Positions 8,537 through 15,613 of a stretch of 37,903 nucleotides of DNA are shown here, one piece after another. The stretch is from Lachnospiraceae bacterium. GTDB lineage: Bacteria > Bacillota_A > Clostridia > Lachnospirales > Lachnospiraceae. The first letter of the stretch is position 1, and each line of letters opens with the position of its first letter. The stretch covers positions 1 through 37,903 of the forward strand of contig JAGAUD010000021.1 in the NCBI GenBank assembly GCA_017620975.1, read 5' to 3'. The notes below the pieces were generated by a model, which saw only the letters and a program-made list of their open reading frames with translations, ran no database searches and had not been told where the DNA came from. The translations under genes were made by a program, and so were the position numbers.

Positions 8537-8565
8537 ATTATAATATGCAAGGGATAAAGTTTCAA
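8537..8565 (-). promoter_or_regulatory. Consensus promoter of the antisense RNA
   Basis: Read on the minus strand: TTGAAA (plus 8560-8565), exactly 17 bp, and perfect TATAAT (plus 8537-8542). It is one of the best promoters in the window and drives no protein gene on that strand, which supports an RNA product. Confidence 0.75.
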
Positions 8566-8583
8566 GAAGAAAATTGAAAATAG

Positions 8584-8970
8584 TTGTATGGAAAGCCGAT
8601 CTTTGAAGAGGATTGCAGGGCGTGGGTGCATGGTCCGGTTTATCCCGAGGTGTATGATCTGTTCCGGGATTTCAAATATAATCCGATCGAAGACGCGCGG
8701 TTCGCGCTTTTGGAAGGAACGGAGGATGCCCTGACGGAAGACGAGAAACGGGTGATCGACCTTGTAGTGAATACATTCGGAATGTATGGCGGAAAGGTAT
8801 TGGAAAAGATCACGCATAATGAGGATCCGTGGATGGAGGCACGGAAAGGATATGGTGACAGTATTCCTTCCAGTCTACATGGGTATATATGGACGCCGGA
8901 AACGTTGGAATTGATCTGTAATAGAAACGATGGGGATACGGAGCGGATAGGAAAGTGTGTACACAGATGA
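8584..8970 (+). pseudogene. 5'-truncated Panacea (DUF4065/SocA-like) antitoxin gene remnant
   Basis: The open frame begins mid-domain with LYGKPIFEEDCRAWVHGPVYPEVY and continues through LTEDEKRVIDLVVNTFGMYGGKVLEKITHNEDPW. These are the middle and late motifs of the Panacea/DUF4065 domain found in antitoxins and phage GepA proteins. The N-terminal 45-60 residues, including the usual KLLYYAQ helix, are missing: in-frame TGA and TAG lie just upstream and there is no ribosome binding site. After about residue 100 the sequence no longer matches the family, so the 3' end is probably rearranged too. The break lies within about 20 bp of the antisense promoter. No partner toxin is nearby. It is most likely dead. 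Confidence 0.7.
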
Positions 8971-9068
8971 TTTCGGAACCAGAAAAGGTGATAACTGTCT
9001 GGTAGCAGATTTTGGCAGTCCCGGAGATGGTAAAGCCGGATGCCATACGGATGGAGGACGGCGGCTAG
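8967..9068 (+). pseudogene. Short interrupted reading frame in coding debris
   Basis: From ATG 8967 the frame reads 12 codons (MISEPEKVITVW), hits TAG at 9003, then reads 20 more residue codons ending MEDGG before TAG 9066. Both halves look like protein and would join if the amber codon were CAG. No family is recognised and no ribosome binding site is seen. Probably a decayed 3' gene end; chance is possible. Confidence 0.2.
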
Positions 9069-9101
9069 ACACCGCCTCTTACTCGATTTTTAAAATTACT
9101 A

Positions 9102-9130
9102 TTGACATTTTCGCCAAAAAGTACTATCAT
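9102..9130 (+). promoter_or_regulatory. Strong promoter of the aldolase-like gene
   Basis: Perfect TTGACA at 9102-9107, 17 bp, TATCAT at 9125-9130. Transcription would start near 9137, inside a cluster of TTTAAAG repeats (9141-9170) that could be an operator. Confidence 0.78.
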
Positions 9131-9210
9131 CCTAATAGTGCTTTAAGACTTTAAAGTGTAACGGTTTAAAGTGAGAAAGAAAAAGTAATACACATATTTT
9201 GGAGGATATT

Positions 9211-10188
9211 ATGCAAAGGAATAATGGTAATTTAGTCGGATTCAGATCTGATATAAAAGTAGTTGATTGTACACTCCGCGATGGCGGCTTAGTTAATAAT
9301 TTTGCTTTTTCAGAAGAATTTGTAAAGGATTTATACCGTACCAACATTAAAGCCGGTGTTGATTATATGGAGTTCGGATATAAAGCATCCAAGGACATTT
9401 TTTCCAAGGATGATTACGGCAAGTGGAAGTTCTGTGATGAGGAAGATATCCGTGCAATTGTCGGCAACAATGATTTCGACCTGAAAATCTCAGTCATGAC
9501 AGATGTAGGAAGAACGGATTACAAGAATGATATCTTAAAGAAAGAGGACAGCGTAATTGATCTGGTTCGTACTGCAACCTATATTCATCAGATTCCAACT
9601 GCAATTGAGATGATTCAGGATGCCCATGAAAAAGGATATGAGACAACGGTTAACATCATGGCAATCTCCAAGGTTCATGAAGATGAACTGGATAAAGGTT
9701 TGGAGCTTCTGGCACAAAGCGATGTTGATATTATTTATCTGGTAGACAGCTTTGGAGCATTCTATCCCGAGCAGATACGCAGACTTACCGATAAATATAT
9801 GAATATTGCAGAGAAATATAATAAGAGAATCGGTATTCATGCGCACAACAACCAGCAGTTGGCTTTTGCTAATACCATAGAAGCATTGAGCAATGGTGCA
9901 AGCCTGTTGGATGCAACAGTAAGCGGCATGGGACGCGGAGCAGGAAACTGTTACATGGAATCCCTTCTTGCTTTCTTGAGAAATCCCAGATACAATCTGG
10001 TTCCGGTTATGGACTTTGTACAGAAGTACATTCAGGCAGAGAAAGATAAGGGAAGCATATGGGGATATGATATTCCATACCTGTTGACAGGTGTTTTGAA
10101 TTCTCATCCTTCCTCTGCAATCAAATTTGTGAATAGCAAGAGAAACGATTATTCAAGATTCTATCAGGAACTGCTTGATTTGGAATAA
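9211..10188 (+). CDS. DRE-TIM metallolyase / HMGL-like aldolase domain protein
   Basis: Encodes 325 residues folding as a TIM barrel of the HMG-CoA lyase-like (DRE-TIM) superfamily. The entry motif DCTLRDGGLVNNF provides the metal- and enolate-binding Arg-Asp. The metal-binding HAHNN motif and the glycine-rich GMGRGAGN loop follow in the expected order. Relatives are often named 4-hydroxy-2-oxovalerate aldolase and are common in polysaccharide or antibiotic gene clusters, with substrates mostly unproven. Here there is no dehydrogenase partner as in meta-cleavage pathways, so the specific reaction is unknown. ATG 9211 follows GGAGG 9201-9205; TTG 9199 overlaps that site and is rejected. The gene stands alone with its own promoter and terminator. 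Confidence 0.85.
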   Translation: MQRNNGNLVGFRSDIKVVDCTLRDGGLVNNFAFSEEFVKDLYRTNIKAGVDYMEFGYKASKDIFSKDDYGKWKFCDEEDIRAIVGNNDFDLKISVMTDVGRTDYKNDILKKEDSVIDLVRTATYIHQIPTAIEMIQDAHEKGYETTVNIMAISKVHEDELDKGLELLAQSDVDIIYLVDSFGAFYPEQIRRLTDKYMNIAEKYNKRIGIHAHNNQQLAFANTIEALSNGASLLDATVSGMGRGAGNCYMESLLAFLRNPRYNLVPVMDFVQKYIQAEKDKGSIWGYDIPYLLTGVLNSHPSSAIKFVNSKRNDYSRFYQELLDLE

Positions 10189-10209
10189 ATAGAAGGAATC
10201 AGAAACAGG

Positions 10210-10252
10210 AACCTTGCAAATGGCCCAAATCGGCTGGTTTGCAAGGTTTTCT
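10210..10252 (+). terminator. Terminator after the aldolase-like gene
   Basis: An 11-bp perfect stem AACCTTGCAAA (10210-10220) with TTTGCAAGGTT (10238-10248), followed by a T-rich run TTCTTT. On the minus strand it lacks an adjacent T run, so it is mainly a plus-strand terminator. Confidence 0.88.
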
Positions 10253-10265
10253 TTATCGATAACGG

Positions 10266-10312
10266 TTTCGAAAAGCAGTCGGTGAAGTTCCATGATATTT
10301 TCGAAAAGCAGT
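10266..10312. repeat. Pair of 14-bp direct repeats
   Basis: TTTCGAAAAGCAGT occurs at 10266-10279 and again at 10299-10312, offset by 33 bp, between the aldolase terminator and the 3' end of the minus-strand acyltransferase gene. Each copy contains the palindrome TTTCGAAA (second copy TTTTCGAAAA). Function unknown. Confidence 0.75.
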
Positions 10313-10352
10313 ACTGAAATACGCAGTGCTCTTAAAGCCAAAGGAGTAGAAT

Positions 10353-11177
10353 TTACATTCTAATTTGGAATACCGTAATCAATAAATAGGCCATCCCATA
10401 AAGCAATGGCTGATGCAGCAGATAAATCCAGATAGTCTTTTGCCCCAGGCGCGACAGAACAGGGACTTTAGTGCACAGAGCGCGCATCGCACGATTACTG
10501 CATCTGATCACCTCCCAGAGCCAATACCCGCTCAAAAACAGGAAGAACCACGGCAGGATAGGAAAGTAATCACTGGAACGGAAACCTGAATAAGGAAATC
10601 CCAGAATCGTCATGGGATGAAAGCTGTAAAGCCAATCCGGCAAGTCGATGTGAAGCCCTGCAAGGCTAAAATAGCCATCTGAAATATTCCGGGTGAACAG
10701 GAACAGCAGCAATGCCGGAAACAGGCCACAAAAGGCTTTTAGTAAATGAAACACCCTTTTGTCCGGGGAATGTTCTGTATAATGATGATCGAATCTCAAA
10801 ATACAAATCTTATTTAGAGGAATCATCAGCAATGTACAACATCCAATACAATTCAAGATTCCAAATCTGACTGTCTGATCAGGCATGACCAGACCGGTAA
10901 CAGCAGTGATCAGTAATCCATAGATGTTCAGCTGAATCCCTCGTTTTAAGTTGTTCCTGCTGAAATGCCAGGACATGCCTGACACAATGAGAAAGGACAT
11001 ACAGATGAACTGCTGCCAGACTCTTACAGCAGGATAGTGATACCAGTCGGAATCCAGACCGAAGATCACATATACATCATAGTAAAAATGAAAGAAGAGC
11101 ATGTTAAGCAGCGCGAAGCCGCGGAAAGCATCAAGCAGATGATACCACCTTGTATGCTCTGTCTTATGTTCGGCCAT
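10353..11177 (-). CDS. Membrane acyltransferase-like protein, DUF1624 / HGSNAT-like
   Basis: Encodes 274 residues with about seven hydrophobic segments. The N-terminus RWYHLLDAFRGFALLNMLFFHFYYD carries the Asp-x-x-Arg-Gly and His of the DUF1624/heparan-glucosaminide acetyltransferase family, which moves acyl groups across the membrane onto sugars or polymers. The C-terminal part includes GRxSIWIYLLHQP-like sequence, here RLGQKTIWIYLLHQPLLYG, shared with membrane acyltransferases. The substrate is unknown. The start is uncertain: ATG 11177 has a weak AAAGG site, while ATG 11201 would add eight residues with no better site. It follows trkH by about 70 bp on the same strand and may be the last gene of that operon. 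Confidence 0.82.
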   Translation of the reverse strand: MAEHKTEHTRWYHLLDAFRGFALLNMLFFHFYYDVYVIFGLDSDWYHYPAVRVWQQFICMSFLIVSGMSWHFSRNNLKRGIQLNIYGLLITAVTGLVMPDQTVRFGILNCIGCCTLLMIPLNKICILRFDHHYTEHSPDKRVFHLLKAFCGLFPALLLFLFTRNISDGYFSLAGLHIDLPDWLYSFHPMTILGFPYSGFRSSDYFPILPWFFLFLSGYWLWEVIRCSNRAMRALCTKVPVLSRLGQKTIWIYLLHQPLLYGMAYLLITVFQIRM

Positions 11178-11248
11178 TGTCAGTCTACCTTTCTGATTCA
11201 TTCTTTTACAAGTCGTCTTAGAGTATTGATTTCATAAGCAACTCCAAT

Positions 11249-12691
11249 CTAATATTTCTTCCAGCAGGCGGGAACAAAGATGATCAGCATAGGGAACAGC
11301 TCCAGTCTTCCTGCCAACATATCAAACATCAGAACAAGCTTGGAAAAGCTTGAGTACAATCCGAAATTTTGTGTAGGTCCTACCAGCTCCAGGCCGGGAC
11401 CGATATTATTGAGGGTAGCAGCCACTGCAGTAAAATTGGTGGTAAAGTCATATTCGTCCACGCCGATTAGTAGGACAGATACGAAAAGAATAATAATGTA
11501 TACCGCAATAAATACATTGGTAGAACGCATTACTTCGTGGGGGACGATATGTGTATCCATTTTGATTTTTTTCACCATACGGGGATGAATCATCATGGAA
11601 AGTTCTTTCCCGATAGATTTAAACAGCAGTACGATTCTGGATACCTTGATGCCGCCGCCGGTACTGCCTGAGCAGGCACCGATGAACATCAGGATAACCA
11701 GGATTGTTTTGGACATCTGCGGCCAGGCATTGAAGTCCACAGTAGAAAAGCCCGTAGTAGTTATAATAGAGCCGACCTGGAAGAAAGCATGACGGATCGT
11801 TTCTGCAAGACTTCCATACATATGCCGGATATCCACAACAATAGCAGATACGGAGACCAATATGATGGCCATATACCAGATGACTTCCTCAATGGAAAAT
11901 GCTTCTTTAATCTGTCTTCTTAACAGGCAGAAATAAAAGGTATAGTTGATTCCGCTTAAAATCATGAATAGAGTGACCATGTTCTGTGCCAGTGGAGAAA
12001 AGCCGGCTATACTGTCGTTATAGATACCGAAACCACCGGTACCTACCGTGCCAAAGGTAGTGATGAGAGAATCAAACAGATTCACACCGCAGAGGCATAA
12101 CACCACAATACAGACAATGGTAATACCAATATACAACTGATACAGAATTTTGGCGGTATCTCTTACCTTGGGAACCAGTTTGCCCACAGAGGGCCCCGGG
12201 CTTTCTGCACGCATCAGATTCATGGTAGAGCCGCCCATGAGAGGCAGGATCGCCATAATGAAGACAAATACCCCCATACCCCCTATCCAGTGAGTAAAAC
12301 TTCTCCAGAAAATATTGGCCCGGCTCAAAGCTTCCACATCGGAAAGAATACTGGCACCCGTTGTGGTAAAACCGGAAATGGTCTCAAAAAGTGCATCTAT
12401 ATAGTTGGGGATGTCTCTTGTAAATACAAAAGGAAGTGCCCCGAACATACTCAAAAGAATCCAGCCCAGTGCCACACTGGCAAAGCCTTCTCTGGTGTAT
12501 AACTGGAACCGGGCAGGCTTTTTCAGGCTCAAAAGAAGAGAGGCAGCCAGGCACAAAAGGGCGGTGCCCAGATAAGCCAGCGCATCAGTAACCTCACCAT
12601 AGAATAAGCCTACAATTGCGGGAAGCAGCAGAAATCCGGCTTCAAATTTCAGAATCCATCCCAAAATATATCTGACAATAGCAAAGTTCAT
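11249..12691 (-). CDS. trkH: Potassium uptake protein TrkH/KtrB, membrane subunit
   Basis: Encodes 480 residues, about ten membrane segments arranged as four repeats of membrane-pore loop-membrane. Selectivity-filter-like segments TTTGAS, GTGGFG, TTTGFS and a final NNIGPG are visible in order, each placing a Gly in the pore loop. It forms the K+ channel/transporter gated by the cytoplasmic TrkA ring. The ATG lies 4 bp downstream of the trkA stop and shares its ribosome binding site region (GGAGG inside the trkA end), so translation is coupled. Length and topology fit the TrkH family of Firmicutes. Confidence 0.95.
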   Translation of the reverse strand: MNFAIVRYILGWILKFEAGFLLLPAIVGLFYGEVTDALAYLGTALLCLAASLLLSLKKPARFQLYTREGFASVALGWILLSMFGALPFVFTRDIPNYIDALFETISGFTTTGASILSDVEALSRANIFWRSFTHWIGGMGVFVFIMAILPLMGGSTMNLMRAESPGPSVGKLVPKVRDTAKILYQLYIGITIVCIVVLCLCGVNLFDSLITTFGTVGTGGFGIYNDSIAGFSPLAQNMVTLFMILSGINYTFYFCLLRRQIKEAFSIEEVIWYMAIILVSVSAIVVDIRHMYGSLAETIRHAFFQVGSIITTTGFSTVDFNAWPQMSKTILVILMFIGACSGSTGGGIKVSRIVLLFKSIGKELSMMIHPRMVKKIKMDTHIVPHEVMRSTNVFIAVYIIILFVSVLLIGVDEYDFTTNFTAVAATLNNIGPGLELVGPTQNFGLYSSFSKLVLMFDMLAGRLELFPMLIIFVPACWKKY

Positions 12692-12695
12692 CCTG

Positions 12696-14054
12696 TTAGT
12701 CCTCCAGTATATCTTTAATATCGTGTAATCTGGAGTTGGTCAGCACCAGGACAACGGAATCCCCTACGTGGATTTCGTCCTGACCACCGGGAATAATGAC
12801 CTGATTGTGGCGGCTGATACAGCAGACCAGTATGTTCTTCTTGATCTTCAATTTGCTGAGAGGTACACCGGTTACTTTGGATTCTTCCTTAATGTAGAAT
12901 TCCAGCGCTTCCGCCCGTCCCTCTTCCAGCTTGTACAGGTTTTCTACATTACTGTTTAAGGAGGCATTCATGGAACGTGCATAAGTTATGATGGTATCCG
13001 CAGTAAGCAATCTTGGAAATGTAATACTGTCCAGATTCAGCTTGTTCATGACACTATTGAAGTTAATTCTGTTGACCTTGGTTACGACCTTAGCACGAGA
13101 GGCTTCTTTTGCATAAAGAGAAAGCAGGATGTTTTCTTCATCCAGACCGGTCAGGGCAGCAAAGCCGTCCACTTTGTCGATTCCTTCCTGCATCAGAAGC
13201 TTTTGATCAGTGCCGTCTCCGCAGATAATCGTTGCCTTTGGCAGCAGTTCACTCAGTTCCTCGCAGCGCTCTATATCCTGCTCGATGATTTTGGTGTCAA
13301 TGCCCACTGACAGCAGGCGCTTGGCCAGATAATAAGCGATGGTTCCGCCTCCTACGATCATAGCGGTGTGTACAGGGCTGACGCCAATTCCGATTTTACG
13401 GAAAAAGTCATTGGCCTTAGGCGGTGTGGACACGATGGCCACCATATCCCCTTCCAGGAAAACAAAATCACCTCTTGGAATCAGAACCTGGTCTCCACGA
13501 GTAACCATGCACACCAGAACATCACATTTTAACCGGGTCCTGATATGAATCAACTCATAATTATTGAGCAGACAGTCTTTCGTTACACGGAAATGCAGCA
13601 GTTCAATTCTTCCCTTGGAGAACGTGTCAATCTTAACCGCAGAGGGAAATTGGAAAATTCGCGCAATCTCAGCAGCAGAAGTCAGCTCCGGATTAATGAC
13701 CATAGCCAGTCCCAATTCTTTCCGCAAGAACTCTATCTCCATGTTGTAAATCGGATTCCGAACACGGGCAATTGTCTTACAATTACTTGCCTTTCTTGCA
13801 ATCACACAGCACAGAAGATTCTGCTCATCCGATCCTGTCACCGCAATGAGAAGATCTGCATCCTGAATTCCTGCCTCCTGCAGCGTTTGAAAACTGACAC
13901 CATTCCCCACGATACCCATAGCATCCAGATCATCCGTAATGGAATGAACTTTTTCTTCCTTTTCGTCAATTACCACAATATTATGATTTTCTCCGCTGAG
14001 CTGTTCCACAAGGGTATAACCAACTTTGCCACAGCCCACAATTATTATCTGCAT
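12696..14054 (-). CDS. trkA: Trk system potassium uptake regulatory subunit TrkA
   Basis: Encodes 452 residues: two tandem RCK modules, each with an NAD(H)/nucleotide-binding Rossmann half (GCGKVGYTLVEQL near the N-terminus; VGGGTIAYYLAKRLL at about residue 225) followed by a TrkA-C domain (about 140-220 and 365-452). It forms the cytoplasmic gating ring of TrkH. ATG 14054 is chosen over ATG 14072 because AAAGGA lies nine bases before it and the protein then begins MQIIIVGCGKVG, as in the family. It is first gene of trkAH, read from an extended -10 promoter through a hairpin leader. Confidence 0.95.
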   Translation of the reverse strand: MQIIIVGCGKVGYTLVEQLSGENHNIVVIDEKEEKVHSITDDLDAMGIVGNGVSFQTLQEAGIQDADLLIAVTGSDEQNLLCCVIARKASNCKTIARVRNPIYNMEIEFLRKELGLAMVINPELTSAAEIARIFQFPSAVKIDTFSKGRIELLHFRVTKDCLLNNYELIHIRTRLKCDVLVCMVTRGDQVLIPRGDFVFLEGDMVAIVSTPPKANDFFRKIGIGVSPVHTAMIVGGGTIAYYLAKRLLSVGIDTKIIEQDIERCEELSELLPKATIICGDGTDQKLLMQEGIDKVDGFAALTGLDEENILLSLYAKEASRAKVVTKVNRINFNSVMNKLNLDSITFPRLLTADTIITYARSMNASLNSNVENLYKLEEGRAEALEFYIKEESKVTGVPLSKLKIKKNILVCCISRHNQVIIPGGQDEIHVGDSVVLVLTNSRLHDIKDILED

Positions 14055-14089
14055 GTCATTAATTCCTTTCATGAATCCTAATACAAAAA

Positions 14090-14132
14090 GCGCAGCCCGG
14101 ATAAAAGCTCTCTTACTTTTATCCGTCTGCGC
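14090..14132 (-). promoter_or_regulatory. trkAH leader hairpin, terminator-like
   Basis: On the minus strand, GCGCAG (plus 14127-14132) and GGATAAAAG pair with CTTTTATCC and CTGCGC (plus 14090-14095) to form a 6+9 bp stem with a small internal loop, followed immediately by TTTTT. It lies at the very 5' end of the predicted mRNA, so it could be an attenuator or a stabilising 5' hairpin. Confidence 0.55.
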
Positions 14133-14134
14133 CT

Positions 14135-14143
14135 ATTATATCA
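14135..14143 (-). promoter_or_regulatory. Extended -10 promoter of trkAH
   Basis: The minus strand reads TGATATAAT: a perfect TATAAT (plus 14135-14140) preceded by TGA, the TGn extended -10 element. No good -35 box is seen at 16-18 bp. Transcription would start near plus 14128, inside the leader hairpin. Confidence 0.5.
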
Positions 14144-14179
14144 CAATACCATCCAAATGAGAATAAGCTATCGCAAAGT

Positions 14180-14204
14180 GCCGGGTGGATTTTACCCACC
14201 CGGC
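14180..14204 (-). terminator. GC-rich hairpin after the glycyl-radical gene
   Basis: A perfect 9-bp stem, GCCGGGTGG (14180-14188) with CCACCCGGC (14196-14204), loop of seven. It lies about 60 bp past the stop of the minus-strand glycyl-radical gene and before the trkA promoter. Only ACTTTG follows on that strand, so termination may be imperfect. Confidence 0.45.
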
Positions 14205-14262
14205 GCCTGTAAGTGGTTCATCAGAGTCACTTATCCTATGGACGAAAATCCCTGTCAGCTCC

Positions 14263-14505
14263 CTAAATTCCTTCGTGGAAGGTTCTGCTGATAACATCCG
14301 CCTGCTGTTCCGGAGTCAGCTTGATAAAGTTAATCGCATATCCACTGACACGGATGGTAAGCTGCGGATAATTCTCCGGATGCTTCTGTGCATCTAAGAG
14401 TGTATCGCGATTCAGTACATTGACATTCAGATGATGTCCGCCCTTGGTGGCATAACCATCTAAAAGATTTACTAAGTTGTTTACCTGTGCATTGCTTGTA
14501 GCCAT
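14263..14505 (-). CDS. Stand-alone pyruvate formate-lyase glycyl-radical domain (GrcA-like)
   Basis: Encodes 80 residues corresponding only to the C-terminal end of pyruvate formate-lyase: [24 protein letters not shown], then the radical motif [12 protein letters not shown], then [12 protein letters not shown]. The Gly in VSGYA is the residue that carries the radical after activation. In E. coli the comparable but longer protein GrcA (YfiD) replaces an oxygen-damaged C-terminus of the lyase, and a repair role is the likely one here. ATG at 14505 has a full AAAGGAGGT site. The protein is complete, not a degraded lyase: it has its own promoter, start and stop, and no upstream lyase sequence in the same frame. 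Confidence 0.88.
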   Translation of the reverse strand: MATSNAQVNNLVNLLDGYATKGGHHLNVNVLNRDTLLDAQKHPENYPQLTIRVSGYAINFIKLTPEQQADVISRTFHEGI

Positions 14506-14558
14506 AAATTACCTCCTTTAATGATTAAAACAATAATGATTACTGTTATTGTATATAA

Positions 14559-14587
14559 ATCATATCATGATAATCAGATTCTGTAAA
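14559..14587 (-). promoter_or_regulatory. Promoter of the glycyl-radical gene, with palindrome in the spacer
   Basis: On the minus strand, TTTACA (plus 14582-14587), 17 bp, TATGAT (plus 14559-14564). The 10-bp palindrome TATCATGATA (plus 14563-14572) overlaps the -10 box and spacer, a position suited to a repressor. Confidence 0.6.
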
Positions 14588-14597
14588 GAGCATTTTC

Positions 14598-14626
14598 GCA
14601 AAAGGGTGTATTTTTTTATATACAAT
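14598..14626 (+). promoter_or_regulatory. Candidate sigma-E promoter of the spoIIIA operon
   Basis: TATACAAT at 14619-14626 differs from the sigma-E -10 consensus CATACAAT by one base, and GCAAAAG at about 14598-14604 could be the -35. Another pair, GCATATC 14630-14636 and CATATATT 14650-14657, also resembles sigma-E boxes but would start transcription at the ribosome binding site. Sigma-E control is known for this operon in Bacillus; the exact boxes are inferred. Confidence 0.4.
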
Positions 14627-14677
14627 CAGGCATATCCTGAAAAGGCGTTCATATATTGAGATAGGAGGTGGACAAAG

Positions 14678-15613
14678 GTGGCAGGAAATCTATTGCAGCT
14701 CTTCCCTATGGAATGCAGAGAGTTCTGGAAACGGGTTGCCGGGGATGAGGAGCAGCTTCAGGAAATCCGATTACGGGCAGACAGGCCGATTACAGTCATC
14801 AGCAGGCAAAAGGAGCGTTTTCTGGATAAGGACGGTAACTATACCACTGCATTGGAGAATGCCGTCTGCGCATCTGAAAGAGAACTGACGCAGATATTAC
14901 AGCATGTGTGTCATTATTCCATGTATGCCTTTGAAGATGAGCTGAAGCAGGGTTTTCTTACGGTGGCAGGCGGTCATCGTGTGGGAATTGCAGGACAGGC
15001 CGTTATGGAGGGAGAGCAGGTGCGAACGATTAAAAATATCTCATTTTTGAATATCAGGATATCTCACCAGATCAAAGGTGCGGCTGATGGAATTCTGTCT
15101 CATATATACAAAAATGGTGAGGTTTTAAATACGTTGATCATTTCTCCGCCGGGATGTGGTAAAACGACACTTTTGCGTGATCTGATCAGGCTGGTGTCGG
15201 ATGGAAACCGATATGGACAGGGGCGGTGTGTTGGGGTGGTAGACGAGCGTTCGGAAATTGCCGGGTGCTTTCAGGGAAAGCCGCAAAATGATGTGGGAAT
15301 GCGGACAGATGTCCTGGATGCCTGTCCCAAGGCGGTGGGTATGATGATGTTACTCAGATCCATGTCCCCTGAGGTGATTGCGGTGGATGAAATCGGCAAT
15401 ACAGCCGATATGGAAGCCATACATATGGCATCCTGCTGTGGATGCAGGATTCTGGCTACCATGCATGGGGAGAGTGTCAGGGATGTGGCGAGAAAAGAGG
15501 GAATGGAACGATTGTTCCGGGAACAACTGTTTGAGAGATTATTGCTGCTTGGCAGAGAAAACGGATGCCCGGTGGTAAAAATGGTGGGAGGAAAGGAGTG
15601 TTATCTTGCTTAA
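14678..15613 (+). CDS. spoIIIAA: Stage III sporulation protein AA, ATPase
   Basis: Encodes 311 residues. A secretion-type ATPase: N-terminal region to about residue 140, Walker A SPPGCGKTT with K162, Walker B-like VIAVDEIG around residue 235, and a conserved ATMHG. SpoIIIAA is the mother-cell ATPase of the SpoIIIA-SpoIIQ channel that keeps the engulfed forespore alive and sigma-G active. It starts at GTG 14678 with GGAGGTG seven bases upstream. It is the first gene of an eight-gene run in the canonical order and overlaps spoIIIAB by 8 bp. Confidence 0.96.
   Translation: MAGNLLQLFPMECREFWKRVAGDEEQLQEIRLRADRPITVISRQKERFLDKDGNYTTALENAVCASERELTQILQHVCHYSMYAFEDELKQGFLTVAGGHRVGIAGQAVMEGEQVRTIKNISFLNIRISHQIKGAADGILSHIYKNGEVLNTLIISPPGCGKTTLLRDLIRLVSDGNRYGQGRCVGVVDERSEIAGCFQGKPQNDVGMRTDVLDACPKAVGMMMLLRSMSPEVIAVDEIGNTADMEAIHMASCCGCRILATMHGESVRDVARKEGMERLFREQLFERLLLLGRENGCPVVKMVGGKECYLA

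Noticed and set aside
10153..10341. A 62-codon minus-strand frame with LLFEN/LLFET repeats
   Set aside because: It needs a TTG start with no ribosome binding site, runs through a terminator hairpin and into the aldolase gene; the protein repeat simply reflects the 14-bp DNA repeat.
14090..14132. c-di-AMP (ydaO) riboswitch before trkA
   Set aside because: The structured leader is only about 43 nt, far too short for the multi-stem aptamer, and none of its conserved purine-rich loops are seen.
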